A stretch of DNA of 64,000 nt, from assembly GCA_951799445.1 (NCBI GenBank), contig OX637294.1, positions 27,987,452-28,051,451 of the forward strand, in the 5' to 3' direction. The stretch is from Pseudisothecium myosuroides. Taxonomy: Eukaryota > Streptophyta > Bryopsida > Hypnales > Lembophyllaceae. The notes beneath the pieces are model-generated. The model had not been told where the DNA came from, ran no database searches, and saw only the letters and a list, made by a program, of their open reading frames with translations. The position numbers were made by a program, and so were the translations under genes. Positions 34,361-46,140 of the stretch are shown here, in pieces. Numbering within the stretch: position 1 is the first letter of the stretch; each line of letters starts with the position of its first letter.

Positions 34361-34938
34361 GTTCCCAATGCTGGGAACTAGCGTTCACAAAACTAGCTAA
34401 AATTTGCTTTATTGCTACTTAAAATTTTCAGTAGCTAAAAGTATATTAGAGAAAATTCTCAAAAAATTATATTTTAGTAAAGACTGCAACAACCAATAGA
34501 ATTTGATAGCCAATTTGTTACTTCCTCTACATTGGAATTACCATCTATTTAGTCAATTTTGAATTATAGTATTCCCAATCATCCTTTACAACTTACAAAA
34601 TCCTTTTTTTTCTATTTTTTTGAATGCCCCTTACTCTCAAGGTAGCCAAAGTTGATATTTGTTTGTCTAGAAGGTAGCATGCTGAACCAAATTCCCTAAA
34701 CTAGGCAGCATAATGCACTAAATTCCATACACTAGTTTTGGGATCATTGCTAGGAACTAGCCCCTACTGTCAGAAAAAAAAATTATTAAAAAATAAAACA
34801 AAAATAAAGTTATTAAAATATTTAAAAAATATTTAAAAAATTCAAAAAAAAAATCTGACGTGGCAGTCGCTTGGCCACGTTAGACTGGTCATTTGGTAGC
34901 ATCTCAACATTCCTAGAGAGTTCCCACAGTCTGGGAAC
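34361..34938. mobile_element. Candidate MITE bounded by two 18-19 bp palindromes
   Basis: 'gttcccaatgctgggaac' (34361-34378) and 'gttcccacagtctgggaac' (34920-34938) are near-identical palindromes 560 bp apart. Between them lies an A/T run and a 'gacgtggcagtcgcttggcc' segment. Clear target duplications are not visible, so the class is unknown. Confidence 0.35.
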
Positions 34939-35079
34939 TTGTAGTCTCTTAGAAGCTCAAATCTCCTCTAATGCTTAACTACATTCTTCTAAAGTAACTA
35001 TACACATTCATATAGTGTAGAATGTTGGGGAATTAGTATGGGGCCCCCTAATTTCACTATTTAGTGTACAGTAAAGAAG

Positions 35080-35316
35080 TTATTTGGTGTCATCGTTGTC
35101 GTGGTATGTGGGCATGCTACCGACCCCATGGTCAGCGGTCAGTACTAACTTAGAATCAATAACTAAGAAGCGCTCTTCATCACTGGGAGCTCTATAACTT
35201 TTGCCCCTCTGGGCTAGACAATCTATGGGGGCTAAATTTTTAATTTCAGCCCTGACTAAAGCAATCTCACTATTCCTAGATTCATGCACAAACACCTGAC
35301 ACCTTCCTGTTTAAGG
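35080..35316 (-). CDS. Possible exon or gene fragment, unrecognised
   Basis: On minus, a frame with coding-like composition reads CQVFVHESRNSEIALVRAEI, later APIDCLAQRGKSYRAPSDEE, then a stretch ending LTADHGVGSMPTYHDND before a stop. It follows a plausible splice acceptor ('ccttaaacag' on minus), so it could be a last exon or a captured fragment. I cannot name the family. The surrounding sequence is AT-rich and offers no partner exon. Confidence 0.35.
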
Positions 35317-36142
35317 GATGATGAAAAGGACATGCTCACAATGAAAAGTGAACTGTTTATGCGATGTGTGTTTTAATAGATTGTAGTACTATACTGACAA
35401 GTCCTGAAGCTAACCATGACATATTTGCCTGAATAGAAAGTGGGTTAATTAATCCTGAAATTTGTAGGGGATAATTTATATTTATAATCTAAATTTCTAC
35501 ATTAAAACACACATTTGAAAATTTTGATATTTTGTATATGTCGTATTATATCTCTAAACTTTAATCTCGTTATCTTGTAATTAGAAAGAACTAATTGAAT
35601 TCCTACGTGAACTTGAAACAAATTTGAAAGTATTTTGAGCATACTTTGAAATAACCTAATATAAAAATCATTCTTGTATTATTTTCTTCAATTATATATA
35701 GTAACTTAGCCTTTCATATCTTTTCAAATTTGAAGCCATCTAAATAAAAGAAGAAGCAAAAGGCGACTTCATAAAGTAGTCAATTCTGTTTATAATTACA
35801 ATGTTGAATAAATATTTTGAATACTTTGATCCCATGCATTGTACTAATGACAATTTGTCAATAACACTAAAGTGGAACTCTAATATAATATCTAAATTTT
35901 CTTATTGCAATAGAAAAAATAGAATTTAAAAGTGGTTAAAACATCAAATTGAAGAAATTAAAATTAAAAAATATGATTGGAGTCTCTATGGAATTTTTTG
36001 GTATTTTAGACATTAAAATTTTTAAATTTCTTGATGTTGTCAATCTTCGATCCATAAAGGATCACAAGTGCAAATTTTGAACAACAGATAAATGGAAATA
36101 CATCCAAAGCTTACAAAAATGAGTTTTTTCATTCACATTTTT
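35317..36142. other. Gene-free AT-rich stretch
   Basis: No supported gene or repeat. Confidence 0.5.
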
Positions 36143-37076
36143 TTAACCCTTAAAGGACCAACCTGCATTTTTTGGCTATATAGAAATTTTGGGTAGGTAT
36201 ATGTGACTAGAGATTTGCATATTTTTGGATGAAATTTTAATAGAAGGTAGAAACTAGGAATATCTATCATGTGCACTAAATTTCATGACATTTGAAAATA
36301 CAAGTCAAAAGTTATGGCCTAGTACGTTATTTTTTTGGGTAAATGGGCAATATGGGCAGATAAATAAAAATCACTCCTTTCAAGAACAAAAATTTGAAAT
36401 TGATTTGTCAAACTTGTACATCTGTGGAAAGCTTTGAATCATTCCATTTTCATCAATGAAACGAAAGTTAGGAGGAAACTTAGTTTGTGGGCAGTTATAT
36501 AGTCTCTATTCTAAAATAAACTTTGAAGGCATTTATTTAACTCAATTTTTAATATTTTGGAAATAAAATAAAATCATATAATGTAGATTGTTTATTAAAA
36601 CATTAAAACCATTGGGATTAGCATTTTTCAATTTCACAACTTAATTATTAAGAAATTAGTATATTGAATCATTCTCTATTTTCTTCTACTTACTATATTT
36701 TTCGTATATGTTGTACAATTCCAAATGATCTAACATTTTTCAAGCATGTAGACAACTTGTCTAGAAAATTGAATACAAAGAAGGACCACCATTTTTGACA
36801 TTTTTTCATAGAAAAGTGAGCATTTGAAGTGCAGCTGCCCATTTTTTTGCAAGGCCAAAAAAATGATTTTAGTGCATTTCAACGCTTTATATCTTGCAAA
36901 TGAATCCGTACAATGGAAATTTCTGAAATTTTTACTGCATGTTCTCAAATCAATTTACTACAAGATCCTACGGTTACATGTGTCAAAAAAAAATTCTAAA
37001 ATTTGATATTGATACTGAAAATGGCAATTTTGAAGCATTCTTGGTGAAAACATAGTCATAGAACTTTAGGGGTTAA
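36143..37076 (+). mobile_element. Complete TTAA-family element, 934 bp (reference copy)
   Basis: Termini are TTAACCCTTAAAGG on the left and, read inward from the right, TTAACCCCTAAAGTTC. The bases outside TTAA differ on the two sides, so TTAA itself is the only candidate target duplication. TTAA targets with termini starting CCC are the hallmark of piggyBac-type elements. No transposase frame is present. The antisense frame at 36730-36948 is shared with other copies. The family recurs at least a dozen times in the window. Confidence 0.8.
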
Positions 37077-39148
37077 AGAAACATGTATTAGTCCTTTAAC
37101 GTTTGTATACTATAGATTGTGAAGACATTGCTTTGCTAATATTCTACCATTCAATAGGTATTGGTAGATTTGGTCTCAATAAGTAAACTCTTCAATTAAA
37201 AAAAAGATGCTCCCAAAAACAACTTGAATAGAAAAGTGAAATAAAAGTCTTCAAAAATTACTATGATTAGAACTTAACATGTTGAACTTCAAGATTTTTT
37301 TTATAAATATCATAAATATTCAGTCTACAATTGATTTGAAAAGGGATTTTCAATTTTTGACTTCAGATGTTATTGATAAATATTGGTTTAGGATATTTAT
37401 TGATCTAATCATATGGATTTGATCTATAAATCATATTCTACAACTTTTGATTGAGAGTCATCATTCAAATATTGTTCTAAGTTGCATTTTATAATAGATC
37501 TTCACAATTTTTTTTAATTTGGACTACATTAGATTAGTCCTTGAGGGATTAAATGTGCATAGAGCCTTATCAAGCTATATTTGATCTCCTTTGATTCAAA
37601 TGTTGATTTTGGTCTAGTTCCACATATCAAATCTCAAATGGTCATAATTTGTAAGATATACTTACTTAGGGGCTATCTTCTACTTTCTAGTCCTCTTTTT
37701 TTTGAAATACTCAAGAATTGTTGAAATTTTGCCTACTACAACTCTTTAATTCCTCAAGGCTTGGCAACCTCTTGATGATGGAGGTTTTGGCTAAATTGTT
37801 ACACTTTGATATTCTTTTGCACATTCCTATGTTTGAAATTTTTAATTTCAACCAAACAAAAGTAGAAACTATTATATCTAGCATGCATAGAATTAATTAG
37901 AAAGTATTGGCTTCTACATTTTTAGATTATAGCGACTTTGGATGATCAACTTACTGGCAAAAAATGTAGCTTGGAGGGAAGAAAAATGATAAAAAGATGC
38001 ATAAGGCAATCCCCCCACCCCAAAAAAATTGGGAATCCAAGGCAAATGTATGATTTTGGATTTTAGCAAATGAGAAATTAAAACCTCTCTCAAATTTGTA
38101 CGTATTTTCAAACGTAAGAATTGAAAACCCTAAATTCATTGAATTGGATCCTATAAAATTTTAAATCATTTATATATGCATCAATTTTTAAAATGCAATG
38201 ATTGATATTATTAGCATATTTTTTGGAACATCTTCAAGAGATTTAGAGTCATAATATTTATTTTGTATTCTAGATCAGACTAGATTAAACCTTGAGTTTT
38301 TAAAATTGCTAAAAATACAACTTTCAAAATGTTTTTTTTCATTTGTGCAAACCAAAACTAGAAATGTCGAATGATTCAAAATGGTTTTTTCCATCCCCTC
38401 TATTCCTTTCCTTGTAAAAAAATTAGCTTTGCAAGACCATATTTTCTAAGAAAATGAAAACACTTTTTACATTGAAATTTTGAAAATAAAAAAATGCAAC
38501 ACCAAGTATGTCAACTTGTTACTCTACAAAACCCTAGTTTACAAACTATTGAGATTTTTTCAACCTAATAAGAAACATTTTATCTTCTTAGTCCTTCAAG
38601 AGTTTAAGTTCAAAACCTTCAAATTCTTATAGTCATTGTAAAGGAATGTCATGTAAAAGACATAATTATTTATAATGTTTTCTTCCATTATGTGAACTAA
38701 CTTAACCTTTCATATCTTTTCCATTAATTTCAAAGCTTCTTTTTGGAAAAAGAAGCAAAACACTTTTTGAAGTAGAACTTCATATTTATAAATATGATTT
38801 GAATAAATATTTATAATATTTATTACTAGCTACTTTGCATGGTAGTAAAACTTTGTCAGTGATAGTTTAGGAATAAGCAGTATTCTATACAAATTTTTAA
38901 ATTTTTTGCATTACATTATATAAAATTAGCATTTAAAAGTAGTTAGTACATGAAATCAATGAATTTAAAATAGAGGCATAATTGGAGCATCTTCAAAAGA
39001 CCTATGTATTTTGGAGATCCAAATTCTAAATTTCTCGATGTTGTTAATCTTTAAATATTTACAAGGCCTCAAAGGATTATATTTAGTGCATTATGAGTGA
39101 AACATTGATTTTCACAAAGTTCCAAATGTCAAAGTTTAAATGGTCAAA
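37077..39148. other. Gene-free AT-rich stretch
   Basis: No supported gene. Overlapping minus-strand open frames at 37914-38139 are AT-driven. Confidence 0.5.
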
Positions 39149-39427
39149 ACTACACTAATGATGATATTTAGTGTCTTGTACACTAAATACGAAGGCATAC
39201 ACTAAAAGCCAATTACCCTATGAAAGTAAGTAACATTAAATGTCAATTCAAACACTGAATGTGAACTACGGTGATTTGAGAGACATGCCAAGCAATTCCA
39301 GGGAAGGAGAAGGCGGCGCATTCAAGTCTAACACTAATTGTGGACAAGTTTAGATTTAGTGTTGTGGCTAGTAGGGGGGTAAAAACACTAAATGTCACTA
39401 AACACTAAATATCATCTTTAGTGTAGT
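39149..39427. mobile_element. MITE, 279 bp, about 26-bp inverted termini
   Basis: The left end ACTACACTAATGATGATA and the right end, read inward, ACTACACTAAAGATGATA are inverted copies with one mismatch over about 26 bp (to TTTAGTGT). The interior contains further 'acactaaat' motifs, and a GC-richer centre distinguishes it from its flanks. No target duplication is clear, so the superfamily is open. Confidence 0.65.
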
Positions 39428-41204
39428 AGAGTGTGAAAAAATTTCGGCTACATTGTAGTCATTCTTTATAATATTTAAGATTGTTAGAACTTCATCTTTT
39501 ATTAATAGCACTATAAAGCTCCAAACCATAACATTCTAATAGAAATTGTACCAAATGTTATTCAATCAATTTTCTTTTATTGTTTTGGACTTTGAGATAT
39601 ATCTAGACATTTTTAACATTGAAGTCTAAACATCTAGTTTACATATGATTATTGTAACAAGCACGTGCTTCAACTAAAAATAATATAAACAAGTATTCAA
39701 TTAGAATCATATTCTTTGTCTCTTTGTTAGTTGTTACCAAAATTGAGATCATATAATTTGTAAATTGTTTTCAGTGATGTAACATACTTACTATAAGTAT
39801 GTTATGATTCAATATTTTACATACACTATTAGGAAGAATATATGCCCATATAGTTAAAAAATAATTTTCATAATCAAATGTATGATTCAAAAGAATTATA
39901 GAAAACTTTTTTGAAGATGAATTCAATGTATCCAAGACTATTTGAAATATTTCTAGTACTATATATAATTTTTAGGGTTTAGGCTAAACATTTCACACAA
40001 ATCATTTTTATTACAATAATGTGCAGATAGTGACATTTGAGCTAATGATAATGTGATACAAGGTTTGATTTATAATGATCTATTATTAACAATCTAACTT
40101 ACACCCATCTAAGAACTTTACTCTGAATTAAAAGCTGCTAACTCATTTCTAAATATTTAAGGATTTGACATAGCTGTTGATTAGGTTTGGTGGGGAAAAA
40201 ATTCTTCCATGTAAGAAAACAAGTTTTAGAAGGATTTGAAAATTTTCACATTTTTTTCCTTAAAAAAAAAATTACCATGAATTTTTTTCCCACCAAAAGT
40301 TTGGATTAGATGCCAATTTCATTTCTCTTGCTAGAAAAAGTATAACAGCTGTTAATATCACTGTTATCATAGTTACTAGAAAACATTCAAGAAGTTTATC
40401 ATTAGTCATCACTGACCTTAGCAGTTTTATAAACCTAATAAATTTTGAGATGTGTTTGCTTTAATCAACAAGACAACTTTCATATTAGATGCAAAACAAT
40501 GTTTTTGTCCCTATATCATGACTATTGAGCTTGACTCAAATTTTTTGTCACCACCACAAACAACATACACTTGAAACATGTAAGCCTAATTCGTGACTAA
40601 TTTCTCAATTACAAATTTTATTTTTTATTTTTTGAAACAATTGAAACAGAATTTCATTACAAAAAGAAGAAAACTTAACCACTAGCAACAAGTAGCTTGG
40701 CCTCATTTATGGATTTCTAGTTACCAAATTGGTAAGCTTATTCTTGTAAAGTGTAGATATTTATAGCTTCAAAAATCAAAATCCATTCTTTGCAATGAAA
40801 TCCCATTTCATTTGTGTCAACAAAAAAGTTAATCTAATTGTAAGCTTTGTCATTAATTAGACTGTAAGCACAGTCAACTTACCTTTCTTTTCTAATGATA
40901 TTGCTTTTGGGAAAATATATTTTGAATGCACTTCGGGATACGTGTTCAAAATTTATTACTCACATAAAATTAGAACCACAAACTACATATTAACTTTGTA
41001 CTCAACTACAATCTTATATAATTCTCAGAACTAGATTGGTATGTAAGTTAGATCATCAAAATTTAAAGAATGTAGAATAAAAATGCAATCTAGTGTACAA
41101 CGCTCTCAAAAAAGTAAGGTAACCCGAATTTTGACTTGAAGGAATATCTTTCAAAATTCTTTTAAAACTTAACTTTTGAAACCTATGTATTATTTTGTAA
41201 CCTT
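39428..41204. other. Gene-free AT-rich stretch with a LINE-like tail
   Basis: At 40621-40690 a T run plus 'gaaacagaatttcattac' looks like another reversed LINE-like 3' tail. Nothing else recognised. Confidence 0.4.
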
Positions 41205-41485
41205 GGCTTGCCAACCCCCGGGGCCATCTCGCCCTCGCCAAGTGTCCCCTCCAGCAACTCTGCCTGTCTTTCTTGACAGTGATGCTTCGCCATCTCCAAA
41301 GAGCTTCAAGGCCAACAACTTTCTGTGTTCGTTGTCCTTGTTTTGTTTTGTTTTAAAAATTTGCTTGTAGTTGAAAATCCAAAAAATTTGCCACCAAGGC
41401 TTTTGCCTTTGGCTTGATGTACAGTTTTCTCCTTTCAATAGAAATTGTTTGTGTGTTTAAAAAATAAATAAATAAATAATAAAAC
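41205..41485 (+). mobile_element. Retroposon 3' end with TAAA tail (copy 1)
   Basis: 41320-41455 matches the reverse complement of 45965-46130 closely, sharing 'cttgttttgttttgttt', 'ttgaaaatccaaaaaatttg' and 'ccaaggctttt'. This copy ends in (TAAA)n at 41459-41480. A shared 3' end with different simple tails marks a LINE or SINE family. The GC-rich 41205-41320 upstream part may be the end of its coding region, but no reverse transcriptase motif is visible. Confidence 0.65.
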
Positions 41486-41722
41486 TAACTTATTAAATTT
41501 ATTTTTTGATGTACGTCAGGATTAACAAACCAAATTTCAATTACTCTAAACCAACATTCCATTTAATAAAATGATTTTGTGTATTTTTCATTTTGATACA
41601 AAATAATTGATTGAAAAATATTTGTAATAAATTCTTAAAACTTAGTTGTAAAAATATTCAAAAAACATCAATATGCACATTTTGCTTTTAGGAAAACCAT
41701 CCATTACCTCATAAAAACTTTA

Positions 41723-41931
41723 CACTACAAAGAATTTAATGTTAAGGTGTCACTAATTAAAAATTTGTAGATTATAATTAAGATTTGGAAAATCAATTAC
41801 ACCATCATGGTCAAAGGTAAGAAAATAGTCATATTACAAGGATTGTTTAGTAAACCATAATTATAATTTAGAAATATCTATTTCTAAAAAATTTGAGAAG
41901 GCAACTCCTTGATATTGAATTCTTTGTAGTG
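41723..41931. mobile_element. CACTA-type MITE, 209 bp
   Basis: The left end CACTACAAAGAATTTAAT and the right end, read inward, CACTACAAAGAATTCAAT are inverted copies over about 28 bp. CACTACAA is the classic En/Spm-type start. There is no coding capacity. Target duplication not clear. Confidence 0.7.
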
Positions 41932-43685
41932 GGTTTAGTTTTCCTTGGTAATTTTTTTTCTCCTTAAAAGTGAAACATGCATCTTGATGCTTTTAAAATA
42001 TTTTTACAATGAAATTAAAAAAACTCATCACCAATATTTTTCAATCAATTCATTTTTGTTTAAAATTTTGGGTTTAGGTTTAGAGTTCAATTCATCATTT
42101 CCAAAAAAAATTTAGATTATATTCAAGAGTGAAATTTTTTTACACTAATGACATTCAAAGTCATTTGAAATTGCAAGCCAACATTCAATTTTTTTTCCCC
42201 AACTCCAAATGCTAAAATATTTCAATATGTACAATTTAATTTGTGAAATTTTTATCACATGCTCTACGACAAGTGAAATATAAGATTGCATCATCAGGCC
42301 CAAGTATTTCTATGCTACACATCATACCCTACACCAACCTATGAAAACATGTTAATATGTATTTACTCTTTTTGTTCATCATTGTTGTATGAATTTTAGA
42401 AATCCAATAATACAACACAATAAAAAAGACTAAATGAAAAACAAATATAAAAATCTATTAATATGTAATTAATCTTTGTATTGGTGAACAATGTAGTGTG
42501 TGAGCACAAAATCCAAAGTGAGTTTATTATAAAACAATTTATTTCTTGTAAAGTTTTATATCCATAAAATGTCATAAATGATAAAAAATCCTAAACTAAC
42601 TATGTCAACTTTATGTTTGAAATGAATAATTAGGAGTTGCATTCAAGAATTGAAGAAAATTTGAAAGTATAATTTGCACATTTTGACTAAGGTCAATGTA
42701 ATAGAAACTCTAGTAACATTTTCCAATGGTTTTTTAGATTTTTTTTTCTTTACATTCTCTTAACATTGTAGTAAAGGACTATTAAAGATAATTGTAGGAT
42801 TTTCTTATGTAATCAATAAAAACAAGCTTGGAAGTACTCAAAGTCATTGGAATGATTGCAAATAAAAAATAAATTTAAAGAATACATGTTATAAGGTGGA
42901 GGTTGCATTTTGTACTTACTATCAAAGAAAAGATGCTATAATACAATTCTAAAGAAAGTGGTTAGTAGAAATATATGAATACTAAGTAGAAAATATAATA
43001 TTAGTTTTCATTTAATAAAAAACAATGTGTATACTAATGTACTAATTTTGATTCAAATCCATAATTTAGTACTTCATCCAAGTTTGTGTTTGTTGAATAA
43101 GTAGGAATTCAAGTGTATATTGAAACAAATTAGAAAGTTTTTTTAACCAACTTTGACATACCCTAATATAAAAGACATTCTAATAATGTTTTTTGGAATT
43201 ATGTAAGATAACTTTGAAATTTAATTTCTTTTATGTGCAAAGGAGTGTAAGGGCTTTGTTTCCTGGGGTTTAGATATGTAATGTAAAAGTTAAGTTTTTA
43301 CAAAAATAAAAACATAATTTAATTAAATTTTTTAAATTAAAATAATTCAAAAATTCATAATTTTCACATTGTTGGTCCAAACACTATGAAACAAAGCTTC
43401 AAAAATGTTTAAAACATTGGCCAATTCCAAATGCCCAACACATTCCAAATTCAAATCCATTGACACTTTTAGCCTCTAAGCATACTAGGAGCCCTATGAA
43501 ATCCTATTTGGTCTTCTATGAGTCAAATGTTGATTTTCATCTAGTTCCAAATTTTAAATTTTAAGAGGTCCAAATTCATAAAATGTAAGAGGTTGTCTTC
43601 TACTTTCTAATCCTCTTTCAAAGTATTCAATCATAGTTAAAATTTAGTCTTTCACAAGAGTTTAAAGCTCAAAACCATGAAAATC
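41932..43685. other. Gene-free AT-rich stretch
   Basis: 42150-42300 weakly resembles the right part of the TTAA-family body (gaaatttttatcacatg...gtgaaatataagat). No gene. Confidence 0.45.
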
Positions 43686-43720
43686 CACTACAAGAGAAAG
43701 GGGTATTTTAAGTGAGTTTT
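43686..43720 (+). repeat. CACTA terminus
   Basis: CACTACAAGAGAAAGGGG is shared with the terminus at 57808. It marks the left end of a CACTA-type element whose right end I could not find in the window. Confidence 0.5.
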
Positions 43721-45396
43721 TAAGTATAGTCCTAGACACATGATTTTAAGTGATGACCTTTAATAAGATTTTCAGCAAAATTTTACTTAAAACACACGTA
43801 CCCTAATTGTTTCAAAAGCTAGTATAGTCACTTGCTAACTCTAGTGTGTTCCTAAATCCCAATTTTTTCTTAAATTTCATATTTTTCTCATTTAGTTCAT
43901 TTTGTAGAAAACCAAAAGGAAAACAAGTGTTTTTTCAAAGTGTCTATAACATGCATACCTAACTATAGATACATATAAATAATCATAGAAAGTGTCTATG
44001 ATAAAGACTTCTAAACTCATGGACTCATAGATTCTATGCTCACATGCTAGCTTTTCCTAGCTTGATACATGCACTTTCTTAATTGCAAGTAAGCAAGTGC
44101 ATAATAGGATAGACTAAAGAGTGTATAAAATTTCCAATACTATTCTCTTTCCAAATGAATGACTTCAACCTAGTTTACAATTGTTGATTTAGTAAGGTGC
44201 TTGAATTATGATTTTTTTTTGAAAATAGCCCAAGAATTTGGATATACCATTCAAGGCTTAACTCCTAATGTTATAGGTACATGAACTCTTGATATAATGT
44301 ATTTATTTTGGTGTATTTGATATGTTCAATGCATGATTTGATTACTCAAGGCTTGAGTTTGTATTAACCCTTAAAAACTCCTCAGAAGTCAAAACAAGTG
44401 TAGAGAACTTCGGGCATCTAATACAAATTTAAAAAAAAAAATCTTCATTTTTTTGTTGACATTAGGAAAACAATCAAATTCTTGTGGAACCTAATTTTTA
44501 TGAAGATCCAATGGTTGAAAAGAAAGTTATGTTTTTTGGGTTTGTTTTGGGACTCAACTTGGGCAATGTTTTCAATTTGCTTTGAAAACTTGCATACTTC
44601 TTCCTAACTTTAGGCCCTAGTACTCAAATTTGAAGTCCCTAAATCTTCCTTGCAAAGGTATTTTGAGTTATGGGACTCAAGAACCCAACAAAGCCACATT
44701 GTCAAAATTGTGGGTAATCTTGTAAAAATCCATCTTGCTTGCCTTTGCAAAAAGATATTCACACATAAATTGTCTTCCCATAAGTGACCCTAATACCAGT
44801 CAAGAACAAGATTCTATAGTTAGAAATTATAATAAATGAATAAAAATTAATTAATAGACCTTTTATTTAGAGTGTTGTTTTTTGGCATTTTAGTGAGTAT
44901 TTGCAAACTCTTAACACATGGATTATTAGAGGTTAATAGAAATCTAGATTCGATGACCTATGACACTTCTAATTAGATCATTCTTACATCTCTTGTACAT
45001 CCCAATGGCTACATAATGGTTATGTATTCTACGTACATGGTACCATATTTGAACATCACAAGGTTTAGATATTAGCATCTTAGTATGCAAGATGCTTATA
45101 TGTTATTTTAATCATGGAATCCAATGGCATATGACTTGCCATTTTTTGGTACATAATTTGTACTAGCTTGCCACTTGTCGCTTGTTGCACCTCCATTTAA
45201 TATTAAAAGAATGTGCCTATGATCACTTCTACATTGAAGTTTCTCTTTGTATTCTCCTATTCTACAACTACATACTCATAGCACTTTAAATTTTCATTGT
45301 GAATATTGGATGAAATAATTGGATGATATTTCTATGGGATGAAAATATAACAAATTTTCTGACACAAGTTGTGGCAAGGTGCGTGACATTGCATAC
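43721..45396. other. Gene-free AT-rich stretch
   Basis: A TTAACCCTTAAAAAC motif at 44364 may be a further degenerate TTAA-family end. No gene. Confidence 0.4.
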
Positions 45397-45801
45397 TTAA
45401 TCCCTAAAATAGCCAAGCTCTTCTTTGAGATTCTAGGAATTTGCTCTAAATTGAACAAAAATTCAACATTTTGATAAGTTCTATCAATTTTTGAATTGTA
45501 ACCTTCCATATTCAAACAAGATATCTTAGAGATCACATAGGAAAGAAAACACAACAATATCACTTTTGGATTGAAAAATTATAATGTTTGATCATGAGTG
45601 TATCAAAACTTTAAAAGTGATTTGAAGTCTTTCAATCCTCTGTCAATCATTTTCAAAATTGAATTTTTGATGCTAAAATTAGACTTCAGGAAGATTTTTT
45701 CAAAAATACAAACTACTACTAATAAAAACTTGGTTAGGTCTTATTTAACTTCAAAGTATTGTAGACACCATAATTTGATACCTTGGGCATTTAAGGGTTA
45801 A
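45397..45801 (+). mobile_element. Short TTAA-family element, 405 bp
   Basis: Termini are TTAATCCCTAAAATAGCC and, read inward from the right, TTAACCCTTAAATGCCC, matching over about 20 bp with small gaps. The body differs from the 36143 type but recurs at 59890-60120 (shared 'ttataatgtttgat' and 'aaagtgattt'). The bases outside TTAA differ (tac and tat). It represents a separate deletion derivative or subfamily with the same termini. Confidence 0.7.
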
Positions 45802-45954
45802 TATAATCCTACTTCTATTTTTAAAAAGATTCATGTTTCTCTTATCCCCCCCCCCCTTTTTTTTAAAAACACATGAACAATTTTCAATAATACACATGTC
45901 TTTTTCAAAAACACATGGAGTAAAAGAGTATAGGAGACAAATATAGAACCCTAT

Positions 45955-46140
45955 ATTATTTTTATTTTTGTTTTTATTTTTATTTTGGGTGAAACACATG
46001 GACAATTTCCATTGAAAAGGGGAAACAATACATCGAACCAAAGGGAAAAGCCTTGGCGGCAAATTTTTTGGATTTTCAACAATGAGCAAATTTAAAAACA
46101 AAACAAAACAAGGACAAGTGAACAAAGAGGGAACCCTATA
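45955..46140 (-). mobile_element. Retroposon 3' end (copy 2, reverse)
   Basis: Reverse-complement match to 41320-41455. Here the tail is of 'aaaataaaaac' type. Loss of the upstream part shows 5' truncation, as usual for LINE-type insertion. Confidence 0.65.
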
